Origin: Alphaproteobacteria bacterium
GTDB taxonomy: Bacteria; Pseudomonadota; Alphaproteobacteria; Micavibrionales; Micavibrionaceae
DNA length: 42,803 bases
Direction: 5' to 3'
Assembly (NCBI GenBank): GCA_021775965.1
Contig: JAJFGV010000094.1
Coordinates: 1 to 42,803 of the forward strand
A program made the position numbers and the translations under genes. The notes beneath the pieces are model-generated. The model was given only the letters and a program-made list of their open reading frames with translations, had not been told where the DNA came from and ran no database searches. This document shows positions 21,733 to 30,220 of this stretch, piece after piece. Position 1 is the first letter of the stretch, and each line of letters starts with the position of its first letter.

Positions 21733-22610
21733 TGGCACAGCCGCACAGCATCATCCACGGCTTGCCTGTCATGTCGTGGAACAACCTTGACGCGCCGCCC
21801 TATGACGTGGCATCGCTAAACTGGTCTCACGACCACGGACAGCGATCATATCCGTACGTTGATGGCGTCTCTCACCGCTGGACTGGCATGGGCGAGATGG
21901 CCATGCAGTTCCGGTTCTACTTCTTGAACACCGTTCAGAGGCGTGCCTTTCCCCACCTATGGGAGGAGTGGCAGCCAGAGCTTATGGACGGATCAACCGG
22001 AACGCTGCTCCATCCACTGTTGGGTGAGGTTGATGCCGTAGTACGATCCGCTTCCGTTGCGCTAGAGGCAATCGCCACAGCCGGTGTCATTGTCGACGTT
22101 CAGTTCGCTCTAGACCTCCCAGACCCCGAAGAAGCTCTCAAGTTCGGGACGCTATCAATCAACATCACCGAGGTTGCCAGCCTTGCAACCGGCGCTGCGT
22201 CTGCTGCCCCAAAGCCACCAAGTCAGAAGTCGGTGCTCGACTTGCTCGATCTCATCAAACAGATCGAAGGTCTCAAGTACCAATTCGAGCTTGAGATTCT
22301 CGGCATCATCAACAAGGCTAAGAGCATCTGCGACGAGATCATCGGCTTCTTCGACGGCTTCGACGATCACGAGTTCCTCTACCCCAAAGACCTCATGCAG
22401 CAGCTATGGGGCCACCTTGACGACCTCGGTAATGCAGCGGCCCTAGAAAAGGCGCGCAAGATTAGCGAGGTCGTGGTCACCAACGACACGACGCTCACCG
22501 AGTTCGCGCGAGAGCGTGGCAACACGGTTGCCGACATCGCTGGACTCAACCCGCAGGCGCTCGTGTCCCCCACGGTGCCCAGGGGCTCCAAGCTGAAGTT
22601 CTACCCGTGA
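21732..22610 (+). CDS. gpN-like (DNA circularization family) tail protein with LysM
   Basis: 292 residues; its ATG overlaps the tape-measure stop. The first ~150 residues show the pattern of Mu gpN-type proteins: GQRSYPYVDGVSHRWTGMGE, then FPHLWEEWQPELMDGSTGTL and LHPLLGEVDAV, i.e. the 'G.L.HP..G' hallmark. After a helical linker, residues ~245-290 form a LysM motif (TNDTTLTEFARERGNTVADI, ending VPRGSKLKFYP), which could hold peptidoglycan. It is part of the baseplate hub, joining tape measure and gpP-type hub. Confidence 0.78.
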   Translation: MAQPHSIIHGLPVMSWNNLDAPPYDVASLNWSHDHGQRSYPYVDGVSHRWTGMGEMAMQFRFYFLNTVQRRAFPHLWEEWQPELMDGSTGTLLHPLLGEVDAVVRSASVALEAIATAGVIVDVQFALDLPDPEEALKFGTLSINITEVASLATGAASAAPKPPSQKSVLDLLDLIKQIEGLKYQFELEILGIINKAKSICDEIIGFFDGFDDHEFLYPKDLMQQLWGHLDDLGNAAALEKARKISEVVVTNDTTLTEFARERGNTVADIAGLNPQALVSPTVPRGSKLKFYP

Positions 22611-23815
22611 CACAAGAGCAGGCAGTCGTTGCAATGCACTTCAACGATGGCACCACCATCGCGGCATGGGAGCGGTTCGAGCTACGTCAGCGCTATGACG
22701 ATCCAGTCGGCTCGTTCTCATTCACGGCGTCGCCGCCTGACAAGGATCGTAAGAAGTACCGCGGCCTTTCTGAGCGAGGTTCGCGCGTTCACGTGTTCAT
22801 CAATGGCGCCAAGCAGGCTACGTGCATCATCACCGGTCGCAAGCAGATGATCGCTGGCGATGGCTACGCGATGCAGATCCAATGCAAGTCGCTACTCGCG
22901 ACGCCCTACGAGGGACACGTCGACCCATACCTGGCCAAGACGTTTCAGGCTGACACGCCAATCGTTGACATCGTCCTGGAGGTCATGGCGCCGTATGGCT
23001 TCACCTCCATTGTGAGCGACACAGCCGCAGCCGTCGAAGCCATCAGCGGCAAGCCGATTGGTGGACGCGCACCAGCCGTTGGCGTCGAAGAGCTGAAGCT
23101 AAAGGACGTCCAGTCACGAAGCGGCCAGGCCGCTTATGCGTTCTGCGCAGCACTGTTCACGAGGCTTGGTCTGGCGCTTCGTCTCGGTCCCGATGGCAAG
23201 ATGCTACTCGGCGCCCCAGACTACACGCAAGAGTCGTCATACACTGTCGTTCAGGATAGGGACCGAAGCATCTCGGGTGACCGAATGCTGGCCTCGCCGC
23301 CGATTGAGATCAGCGAGTCCAACGACGGACAGTTCAGCGAGGTTGTCATCATTGGCAAGAGCCCCGATCGTCGCGGCGCCAAGAGTGCTGCGCCTCCCGA
23401 GGTGGGAGCACGATGGGACAACCTCACGCGACCAAGCAACGCCCCATTTCCTGACATCACGTTCAAGGACCTGGAGACCGGGCTCCCCGGCTACCGCGGA
23501 CCGTTCAAGCCGCTCTACTACCAGGACGACAAGAGTCGCGACGCAGAGTACGCCTCAGCGCTCGCCACGCGCGTCATAACGGGTCCTCGCATCCGCAACG
23601 GGTTTCAGGTGCGCCACGCCGTTGACGGCCTTGTGAGCCGCTCTGGTGGCCGCATCTGGGCAGTCGACACAGTGGGCCGTGTCGTGGTCACAGACGTCGA
23701 GCTGGACCAGAAGATGTGGCTTTACGAAACGGTGCAGCGTGGCGACAAGCGCAACGGTCAGACGACGCAGCTGACGTGGCTCCCGCTCAACGCTTTGCAG
23801 CTCGGTGGACCATGA
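22607..23815 (+). CDS. Baseplate hub protein, Mu gpP / gp44-like
   Basis: 402 residues from a GTG overlapping the previous stop (GTGA). It begins with a beta-barrel-like region (FELRQRYDDPVGSFSFTASP), with IIGKSPDRRGAK near residue 245 and RVITGPRIRNGFQVRHAVDG late. These, with the order gpN-gpP-spike, fit the trimeric hub that caps the tube and holds the spike. The C-terminus ends TTQLTWLPLNALQLGGP, where such proteins usually carry a conserved 'T.L.L' strand. Confidence 0.78.
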   Translation: MTQEQAVVAMHFNDGTTIAAWERFELRQRYDDPVGSFSFTASPPDKDRKKYRGLSERGSRVHVFINGAKQATCIITGRKQMIAGDGYAMQIQCKSLLATPYEGHVDPYLAKTFQADTPIVDIVLEVMAPYGFTSIVSDTAAAVEAISGKPIGGRAPAVGVEELKLKDVQSRSGQAAYAFCAALFTRLGLALRLGPDGKMLLGAPDYTQESSYTVVQDRDRSISGDRMLASPPIEISESNDGQFSEVVIIGKSPDRRGAKSAAPPEVGARWDNLTRPSNAPFPDITFKDLETGLPGYRGPFKPLYYQDDKSRDAEYASALATRVITGPRIRNGFQVRHAVDGLVSRSGGRIWAVDTVGRVVVTDVELDQKMWLYETVQRGDKRNGQTTQLTWLPLNALQLGGP

Positions 23816-24561
23816 GCATTCTGCACGACTTCGCCAGCTTCCGCCGCAAGTTCTCGGTGGTCATCGAGAACACGATCGCTGTCAGCTTCGTCAATGGCTC
23901 GCCTGCCACGATCACCCGCGCCAGCGGTGACTTCGTGACAGATGGCTACTGGAAGGACATGACGATCACGGCAACCGGTAGCGCGTCGAATGATGGCGTG
24001 AGGCTACTGGCGCACGGCTCGACGGTTCCGACCAATCTCGTGCTCACGCTAGACCCTGCCGAGACGGTCACGCCAGAGGGTCCAGTATCAGTCCTGCTGA
24101 CAGGACGCTGGCTCGACGCCGATGGCTACGAAGCGTGGCCCGGTTCACAGACCGATCGCCACGACGACAAGCTCGCCAACCTCATGCGCTCCGGTGGCTT
24201 TGATGGCGGCTTCACCGGCGTCCCCGCTCTCTACACTGGCGCAGCATTCAACGTCAGCGTCAACGCTTTAGCTGCCGACTCGACCCCAGGCACCGACGAA
24301 TACGACTGGTACTTGTCGCAACGTACCGACGTGACGTCACGCCAGCTGCTGGACATTGACGAGTACTACGTAGGCGACACCAACACCTACTCCGGCAGCG
24401 TGACCATTGTGCACAACGCGCTGGCCACGACGGAGCTAGGCTCGCTCACAGCACCATCGGTTGACCAGGTCCTTCAGCTCTTCAATCGTTGCCACCTGTA
24501 TTGCAGGCGCCGCAGCGACGGGGCGATTCAATGGATCGACCTGGGCAAGGCCATGCCATGA
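23812..24561 (+). CDS. Baseplate-region beta-rich protein
   Basis: 249 residues from ATG 23812, overlapping the hub stop (ATGA). Thr/Ala/Asp-rich strands (PATITRASGDFVTDGYWKDM; NDGVRLLAHGSTVPTNLVLT; GPVSVLLTGRWLDADGYEAW) are consistent with a baseplate or spike-collar domain. It stands between hub and spike, a slot that is empty in Mu itself. No enzyme motif. Function inferred from position only. Confidence 0.6.
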   Translation: MSILHDFASFRRKFSVVIENTIAVSFVNGSPATITRASGDFVTDGYWKDMTITATGSASNDGVRLLAHGSTVPTNLVLTLDPAETVTPEGPVSVLLTGRWLDADGYEAWPGSQTDRHDDKLANLMRSGGFDGGFTGVPALYTGAAFNVSVNALAADSTPGTDEYDWYLSQRTDVTSRQLLDIDEYYVGDTNTYSGSVTIVHNALATTELGSLTAPSVDQVLQLFNRCHLYCRRRSDGAIQWIDLGKAMP

Positions 24562-25238
24562 ACAAGATTCAAACCGCAGACATTCTCGCCACCCGCGCCG
24601 ACACTGGCGAGGTGCGTGCGACGCTTGGCAACGCGGCGACCGGACGTGGCTACCTGCAAGAGGCTGCCGTATACGGTCCTGATGGTTTCGTAAGCCGACC
24701 GCTACCGCCCACCGATGGCGAGTGTGCGCAAGCTCTCTACGCGAAGCTAGGTCACCATACCGCGGTGATAGGCTCTCGCGACAATCGCCACGCTGACAAG
24801 GTTGGCACCATGGACGATGGCGACCGCATGATCGTCAGCGGTGGCGAGGCTCGCATCATGGTCAAGTATGGCCGCGACGCGATCAATCTCTACACGGTCA
24901 ACCAAGGCGTCGACCAGAGCATGATGATTGACCTGGACGGCGCTGCGGGGCTGACGACCATCTCCAATGGTAAGGCATACGTCACGATGCGCGAAGACAA
25001 GCTCGTCCTCGCTGTGAATGGCGGTGGCTCGATCACGATCGACAAGGGCGGCATCAAGCTCATTGGCGGCAGCATCGATGTGCTTGGCGGCTTCGTTCGT
25101 CTTGGCGATCAGGGTGGCGGCTCTCCAGGAATGGTGCCCATGGCGCTCGGGGCTTCGCCCGCTGCCGTGGCCAGCGCCAAGGTGTTCGGCGCGCTCATGG
25201 TCTTTGCGCTGGCGTTCCTCGTGCTCGTCTTTGGCTGA
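24558..25238 (+). CDS. Baseplate spike protein, Mu gp45/gpV-like
   Basis: 226 residues from ATG 24558 (ATGA overlap with the previous stop). An OB-like N-terminal part (IQTADILATRADTGEVRATL) is followed by a repeated strand pattern (IMVKYGRDAINLYTVNQGV; AYVTMREDKLVLAVNGGGSI; KGGIKLIGGSIDVLGGFVRL) typical of the triple beta-helix that forms the membrane-piercing needle. The last ~20 residues (KVFGALMVFALAFLVLVFG) are unusually hydrophobic for a spike and might insert into the host membrane. Confidence 0.82.
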   Translation: MNKIQTADILATRADTGEVRATLGNAATGRGYLQEAAVYGPDGFVSRPLPPTDGECAQALYAKLGHHTAVIGSRDNRHADKVGTMDDGDRMIVSGGEARIMVKYGRDAINLYTVNQGVDQSMMIDLDGAAGLTTISNGKAYVTMREDKLVLAVNGGGSITIDKGGIKLIGGSIDVLGGFVRLGDQGGGSPGMVPMALGASPAAVASAKVFGALMVFALAFLVLVFG

Positions 25239-25240
25239 CA

Positions 25241-25546
25241 GTGTCGCTCTGCAAGTTCCCGCTCCTTGAGCTGCCTGCGTTCCCGATCCCAGGGTTCACG
25301 CTTCCGGCGCTACCAGAGCTACCGTCGTTCCCTGACCTCGGCTTCCCGCTGAAGCTGCCAGCGTTCGCCTTGCCAGCGTTTCCCATTCCCAGCTTCTCGC
25401 TCCCGGAGCTTCCGGAGTTGCCAGCGTTTCCAGACCTTGGCTTCGCGCTGAAGCTTCCCTCATTCGAGCTTCCGGCATTCCCGATCCCTGGCTTCACGCT
25501 GCCAGAGCTTCCAGCGTTGCCCTCATTCACTTGCCCATTGGACTAG
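25241..25546 (+). CDS. Proline-rich repeat protein (33-residue repeats)
   Basis: 101 residues from GTG 25241, just after the spike gene. Almost the whole protein is built of LPxF/LPxLP steps. The phrase LPAFPIP recurs at residues 11, 44 and 77, an exact 33-residue (99-base) period, with FPDLGF at 30-35 and 63-68. One cysteine lies near each end (Cys4, Cys98). It probably forms an extended, rigid rod. Being next to the spike, it may be a tip, linker or tail-lumen protein. Start and stop fit tightly between neighbours, so it is a real gene. Confidence 0.7.
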   Translation: MSLCKFPLLELPAFPIPGFTLPALPELPSFPDLGFPLKLPAFALPAFPIPSFSLPELPELPAFPDLGFALKLPSFELPAFPIPGFTLPELPALPSFTCPLD

Positions 25547-25547
25547 C

Positions 25548-25850
25548 ATGGCGATCACCGAAGGAACCTGCACCGTTGACGATGCTGGCGTGGTCACCAA
25601 GACCGACGCCGCAGAGGGTGCCTACGACGCTCTCGTGGCAGAGTTCACGATTGCAGCTGGTGACCAAGGCATCGCGCAGAAGAAGGCCATTGCGCTGCAA
25701 GCGCGAGCATGGGCCGCGTTCCTGTCTGGCTACGTTGTGACCAATCTCAAGGCGGTCATCGAGACGAGCGACAGCGGACTGCAACGCGACGACGCGAGCA
25801 GCAACGACACGCTGGGACCTGGCACCAAGAAGACGCTTTCGGTGGAGTGA
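25548..25850 (+). CDS. Small baseplate-region protein, unknown
   Basis: 100 residues starting MAITEGTCTVDDAGVVTKTD. It has an N-terminal strand region, a helix (GIAQKKAIALQARAWAAFLS) and a hydrophobic segment (GYVVTNLKAVI). Its stop overlaps the ATG of the next gene (TGATGG). No known family; encoded between the rod-like protein and the wedge gene, so probably part of the baseplate module. Confidence 0.6.
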   Translation: MAITEGTCTVDDAGVVTKTDAAEGAYDALVAEFTIAAGDQGIAQKKAIALQARAWAAFLSGYVVTNLKAVIETSDSGLQRDDASSNDTLGPGTKKTLSVE

Positions 25851-26233
25851 TGGGATACTCGCGAGGCCCATACGCGGAGCATGCTTGGCTCCCAGCTCCG
25901 ACAGCCGTCGTGGTTCCGAGTAGCAACGAGATCGACCCGGTGACGCGAACGTTCGTCACTGACAGCAACGGCAATCCTGGCTCAATGGGCGACGTTGCTC
26001 AGCGCGTGATTCTTGCTATCAGCTACGTGCCAAAGCCAACGCGCGGCATCATCGACGATCGCGCCATGGAGGAGCGACGCCTCGCCATTCGCAAGGCGCT
26101 TGCTGCTCTTGATGACGTCATTGTTGTCGAGCGCATCGTGGTCGAGCGAGACAGCGCCGGCAGCACGCGTGAGCTGGTGGAGTTCACCGACCTGACCCGC
26201 GGCGAGAAGACCACGTTTGAGCGTACCTCATGA
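25850..26233 (+). CDS. Baseplate wedge component, gp46/gp25-like by position
   Basis: 127 residues from ATG 25850 (MGYSRGPYAEHAWLPAPTAV). The order spike - this protein - baseplate J matches Mu gp45-gp46-gp47, where gp46 is the gp25-type wedge core. The segment DVAQRVILAISYVPKPTRGI and the later helix MEERRLAIRKALAAL are compatible with that fold. Its sequence lacks the usual gp25 'EpRv' phrase in clear form, so the assignment is by context. Confidence 0.62.
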   Translation: MGYSRGPYAEHAWLPAPTAVVVPSSNEIDPVTRTFVTDSNGNPGSMGDVAQRVILAISYVPKPTRGIIDDRAMEERRLAIRKALAALDDVIVVERIVVERDSAGSTRELVEFTDLTRGEKTTFERTS

Positions 26234-27711
26234 CCCAGCGCTACCCAACTCCAGACGAAGTGCTGGCCATTCTGCTGAGCACCGCTCGGTACCTTGGAAG
26301 CCGCTATGGCGTAACCATCAACGTTGCCAAAGGCAGCGCGAAGTGGATTCGCTACAAGGCAATCGCTGAGGTCATCAGCATTGCGATCCAGAACGGCAAG
26401 ATTTCCACCGACGCCGTCAGCCCGCTGAGGGCCACCGGCCAAGACCTCATTGACCTTGCTGGCCAGTTCGGCGTCTACAAGCGACCCGCAACCAAGGGCG
26501 CTGGACGCGTCACCGTTGGCGTCTTGCTGCCTGCGACGAGCACGGCGGTTCCGCTAGGCTATCGCTGCACCAGCGCCTACGGCATCACGTACGAGACCAC
26601 GGCGCTCGCCACAGTGTCTGACGGCGACACTGTGCCCGTCCGCGCCGTCACAGCTGGCGAGGACACCGACCTGGCCGCTGGCGAGCTGGTGACGTGGAAC
26701 AGCGCCAGCGTTGCCTACCTCGACCAGAAGGCCACCGTTGCGGTTGGCGACATCGACGGTGGACGCAACGAGGACAGCGAAGAGGTTCTCCGTGCGCGAT
26801 TGCTTCGACGCCTTGGCTTTCCAAGCGTTGGCGGCAACTGGGCGCAGGTCGCAGAGTGGGCCGAGGAGGGCAGCGCTGCCGTTGACTTCGCAGCCGTCTA
26901 CCCGTCTGCACGAGGACCGGCGTCCTTCGACGTGGCGATCATGGGCGACGCTGACGATCGCGTTCTGAACAGCGAAACGATCGCCATCGTCGACGCCAAC
27001 ATTCGAGCCAACAAGCCAGGTAGCGCTGACCCCAACACGACGAGCGTAGCCGAAGAAGAGTTGGACATCATCGTCAACATCTCGGCACCATTGCCTCGCA
27101 ACGCTGGCGGGGCTGGTGGCGGATTCGTGGACGCGGAGCCTTACCCGTCAGACGCTGACAGCGCATTCGCCAACGTCACCGCTGTCGGTGCCGCGACGCT
27201 CACTGTCGACAGCACAAGCGCAGACCTCCCCGTTGTCGGCAAGCGTATCGCCATCTGGGACGCGACCAACGAGGCAATGCTCCTCTTCAGCATCACGTCC
27301 GTTGCTGGCTCCAGCGGCGCCTACGTGCTCGGCGTCGACAACATCGACGGCCTGACCAATGTAGCGGTTGGCGCCTACGTCTCGGCGCAGATGGTCAACA
27401 TCGCAGACTATGCCGCGACGCTGGTCTCGGCTGTAGAGTCATTGGGTCCAGGCGAGAAGAGCGACGACGTTGACGTGCTGACTTGGGCGCGACGCAAGCC
27501 AGGCCCCGACCAGGAGCGACCATACACGCTCACGAGTCGGCAGCTGACGACGCTTGAGAATGCGTACACCGAGATCAGCAACATCAACTACGCGGCACGT
27601 TACGCCACGGGCACCACGACCACGCAGAAGACGCCAAGCGTTCCGAGCGTCGTGACGTTGCCTCCGAAGATTCTCAAAGCGAAGCATATCAGCTTCAGGT
27701 ACCAGGCATGA
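26230..27711 (+). CDS. Baseplate J protein, Mu gp47-like
   Basis: 493 residues; it starts inside the previous stop (ATGA). It makes the wedge arms of the baseplate. The N-terminal helix-rich region (VISIAIQNGKISTDAVSPLR) leads to LIDLAGQFGVYKRPATKGAG, the family's 'LD..a...G..R..a..A.G' pattern. Then come GYRCTSAYGITYETTA and DGGRNEDSEEVLRARLLRRL, the strongest baseplate J signature (GG...Es.e..R.Rll). An inserted beta domain occurs at about 290-390. Typical length, same order as in Mu. Confidence 0.9.
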   Translation: MTQRYPTPDEVLAILLSTARYLGSRYGVTINVAKGSAKWIRYKAIAEVISIAIQNGKISTDAVSPLRATGQDLIDLAGQFGVYKRPATKGAGRVTVGVLLPATSTAVPLGYRCTSAYGITYETTALATVSDGDTVPVRAVTAGEDTDLAAGELVTWNSASVAYLDQKATVAVGDIDGGRNEDSEEVLRARLLRRLGFPSVGGNWAQVAEWAEEGSAAVDFAAVYPSARGPASFDVAIMGDADDRVLNSETIAIVDANIRANKPGSADPNTTSVAEEELDIIVNISAPLPRNAGGAGGGFVDAEPYPSDADSAFANVTAVGAATLTVDSTSADLPVVGKRIAIWDATNEAMLLFSITSVAGSSGAYVLGVDNIDGLTNVAVGAYVSAQMVNIADYAATLVSAVESLGPGEKSDDVDVLTWARRKPGPDQERPYTLTSRQLTTLENAYTEISNINYAARYATGTTTTQKTPSVPSVVTLPPKILKAKHISFRYQA

Positions 27712-28211
27712 GCGAACCGAAAACCATTGCCGACTTCGGTGGCCCGTACGTTGACGACGGCATCCAGGAGAACCCTGAAGCCGAGATGCTGGCCGAACAG
27801 GGCAACACGCTCCTGGAGACCACTGCGCACATGTCGCGCACGAGCGTCAAGGCTCGCGTCTCATTCGACACCGTTGGCTCAGGCAACCCGACCGTGGCTA
27901 CAGCGTCCAGCCATTGGGGCCTTGGCGTTGCGCAACACCCGACCCTGGTCCGCACAGGGCCCGGTCTCTACACGATCACGTATGCTGCAACCTACGACGA
28001 CGCCAACGGTGTCACCGAGACCGTAGGCTTCGACGATGCGCGCGTCACTGTCCGCAGCTCCGACGCCACCGATGACATCTACGGTCGACCCGTCACCGTC
28101 AGTGGCGCCGCTATCACGATCGTCGTAGAGTCGCCGAAGGGCACAGCGGCAGACGTTGGCGACAACAGCGCAGCAGCCTTCACCGTCAGCGTCGACGCTT
28201 TGGGTGGCTGA
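27708..28211 (+). CDS. Tail-tip beta-rich protein
   Basis: 167 residues, coupled to baseplate J by ATGA. It opens MSEPKTIADFGGPYVDDGIQ and contains Thr/Val/Ala strands (ARVSFDTVGSGNPTVATASS; GPGLYTITYAATYDDANGVT), like carbohydrate-binding or collar domains. It stands between gp47- and gp48-type genes, where Mu has none. Role unknown; structural by context. Confidence 0.6.
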   Translation: MSEPKTIADFGGPYVDDGIQENPEAEMLAEQGNTLLETTAHMSRTSVKARVSFDTVGSGNPTVATASSHWGLGVAQHPTLVRTGPGLYTITYAATYDDANGVTETVGFDDARVTVRSSDATDDIYGRPVTVSGAAITIVVESPKGTAADVGDNSAAAFTVSVDALGG

Positions 28212-28870
28212 TGCGTTTCCCTGCTCGGTTCCCGTGGCGCTTTGGTACGCATGACAATACGCAAGACGTCATCCACCAAACGCTACTCGATGCGCTGGCT
28301 CCAGGCTGGGACGTGTCAGTTGGCACCGAGGCGTGGATAGACGCACGCGTTGACGCATTGGCGGTCACGCTCATTTGGCAGGTCAACCGACGCGTTGCCA
28401 ATCAGGGCAAGCCGCTTCGTATGCTCGACGTGCTTCCAGACTGGGAGCAAGCCGCGTCGCTCGTCGTCCTGAAGAGTGACACCGACGTTGCGCGGAGGCG
28501 ACGCCTTGCGGCCAAGCTTCGGGCGATCGTGAACAATGCGATCCAGGACATCGAAGACGTCTGCCGCACGCACCTCGGAACCAACTTCGTGGAGCTGATG
28601 GTGGTCGACCCAACCGACGCGATCACCTACTGGCCAGGCGTCAACCCTGGGCCTCCAGGCTACGAGTTCAGCAGCACGCGAGCGTGTATCTGTGCTCACG
28701 CCAACCTGAACAACATCGCCGATTCCGAATGGCTACGACGCCGCGACTCGCTGGTTGAAGACCTGGAGAATTCGATGCCAGCATGGATGCGCGGCTACGT
28801 CGGCGTTGGCACTGGCGCGGGAACGTCCTTCGTCTGCAACATCGGCATCGTCGGCCAAACGATCATCTGA
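28211..28870 (+). CDS. Tail protein, Mu gp48-like (DUF2313)
   Basis: 219 residues. Features fit the gp48/tail-protein-I slot: an early helical region, the phrase LDVLPDWEQAASLVVLKSDT followed by DVARRRRLAAKLRAIVNN, i.e. the 'LPdWE..lGL.......RR..l.a...' hallmark, and a compact C-terminal part ending GTSFVCNIGIVGQTII. It links the wedge to fibers. The stop-start with the previous gene overlaps by one base (TGATG). Confidence 0.75.
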   Translation: MRFPARFPWRFGTHDNTQDVIHQTLLDALAPGWDVSVGTEAWIDARVDALAVTLIWQVNRRVANQGKPLRMLDVLPDWEQAASLVVLKSDTDVARRRRLAAKLRAIVNNAIQDIEDVCRTHLGTNFVELMVVDPTDAITYWPGVNPGPPGYEFSSTRACICAHANLNNIADSEWLRRRDSLVEDLENSMPAWMRGYVGVGTGAGTSFVCNIGIVGQTII

Positions 28871-28876
28871 GGCGCT

Positions 28877-29545
28877 ATGACCTTCGCTCTATTCGGCAGC
28901 GCGTTTGCGGACGACGTCAGCACTATCACGGCTGCGTTCCTGAACAACATCCGCACCAACTTCGTCAACGCTCTCGACGGCGGAGCTGGCGGCGTCTATG
29001 CGCCATCGTCTGCTATTGAGATTGGCGGCTCTGGGCTCAAGGTCGGCAACTCGACGCGCATCGCCTACAACGCCAGGACGTTGACGCGACAGCAGTCAAT
29101 GGCTGGGTTCAGCGACTCTGGCAACTGGACGGTTCGCCCCAATCTTGTGTGGCGCAACACGGCAACTGGTGGCGTGGTCTACATCGAGTTGGACGACCTT
29201 GCCGACAATGGCGAGCTGCAGAGCGTGACGCTTCGTTGGCAGGGTGCGTCTGGACATGCTGCATTCCCCGGTGGTGCGCCCACTATGCCAGCAATCGAGG
29301 TGTTTCGCATTGACGAGGACGGGGCGGCCACATCGCTTGGCTCGACCACCGACGCCACCGGAACCGCTGGCGACTACGAGAATCCGCATGACATCACGGT
29401 TGGCTCGCTCACAGAAACGCTAGACCTAAGCCTGTATCGCTACGTGGTCGAGGTCGACGGTGAGACTGGGGCCAACTTCATTGCCAACGCGGAAGCGCTT
29501 GGCCTATCTTGCGTCGTAGAAGTATCCGAGCAGCCGGAGTACTGA
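28877..29545 (+). CDS. Tail fiber-region protein, duplicate copy 1
   Basis: 222 residues. It shares its whole layout with the next gene: LFGSAFADDV / LYGSAFTDDV at the N-terminus, AIEIGGSGLKVGN / PIEIGGSGIKIAN, STRIAYNAR / DTRIAYNTR, FPGGAPTMPAIEV / FPGGAPTMPSFEL, and EQPEY / EQPEF at the C-terminus. Probably beta-rich virion proteins binding cell-surface structures. The role is inferred from position after gp48; no family recognised. Confidence 0.68.
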   Translation: MTFALFGSAFADDVSTITAAFLNNIRTNFVNALDGGAGGVYAPSSAIEIGGSGLKVGNSTRIAYNARTLTRQQSMAGFSDSGNWTVRPNLVWRNTATGGVVYIELDDLADNGELQSVTLRWQGASGHAAFPGGAPTMPAIEVFRIDEDGAATSLGSTTDATGTAGDYENPHDITVGSLTETLDLSLYRYVVEVDGETGANFIANAEALGLSCVVEVSEQPEY

Positions 29546-29548
29546 GCC

Positions 29549-30220
29549 ATGGCATTCCCACTCTACGGCTCCGCATTCACCGACGACGTTACAGCCATCT
29601 CTCAGGCGTTCCTGCACTTCGTGCGGGCGTCGATGGCTGCAATGATTGACGGGGCACTAGGCAGCAAGCACTCGCCAACGCAGCCGATTGAGATCGGCGG
29701 CTCCGGCATCAAGATCGCCAACGACACGCGCATCGCTTACAACACGCGAGCTGTGTCACGCAAGCAGTCAATGCGTGCGTTTGACTTTGGCGGCGACTGG
29801 GTTGTGCGCCCTGGGTTGGTGTGGCGCAACAGCGGCGGCGCACTCAACCCGTTTTGGATCTCACTCAACAAGCTTCCCGATCGTGGCACACTGACCTCGG
29901 TGACCGTGCGCTATCGGGGGGCGGGCACTCACGCACCGTTCCCTGGCGGAGCACCCACGATGCCATCGTTTGAGCTATGGCGCATTGACGGCGATGGGGT
30001 GGCCACGTCACTTGGCACAGCCACGGACACCAGCTCGACGGCTGCAATCTACGAAGCCGATCACCCCATCACGCTCAGCGGCCTGAGCGAGGCGATCACC
30101 AAAGCATCGTACCGGTATGCCATTGAGTTTGCCTCCGAGAGTGGTGGCAACTTCATCGCAAATGGCGAGGTCAAGGGCGTAACCTGCCTCTGCGCTGTGA
30201 CGGAGCAACCTGAGTTCTGA
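29549..30220 (+). CDS. Tail fiber-region protein, duplicate copy 2
   Basis: 223 residues, three bases after the first copy. The N- and C-termini and the FPGGAPTMP core are the most conserved between the copies, and the loops (e.g. NSGGALNPFWISLNKL against NTATGGVVYIELDDL) differ strongly. This looks like an old tandem duplication followed by divergence, as expected if the two recognise different receptors or form a hetero-oligomer. The stop overlaps the next ATG (TGATG). Confidence 0.68.
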   Translation: MAFPLYGSAFTDDVTAISQAFLHFVRASMAAMIDGALGSKHSPTQPIEIGGSGIKIANDTRIAYNTRAVSRKQSMRAFDFGGDWVVRPGLVWRNSGGALNPFWISLNKLPDRGTLTSVTVRYRGAGTHAPFPGGAPTMPSFELWRIDGDGVATSLGTATDTSSTAAIYEADHPITLSGLSEAITKASYRYAIEFASESGGNFIANGEVKGVTCLCAVTEQPEF

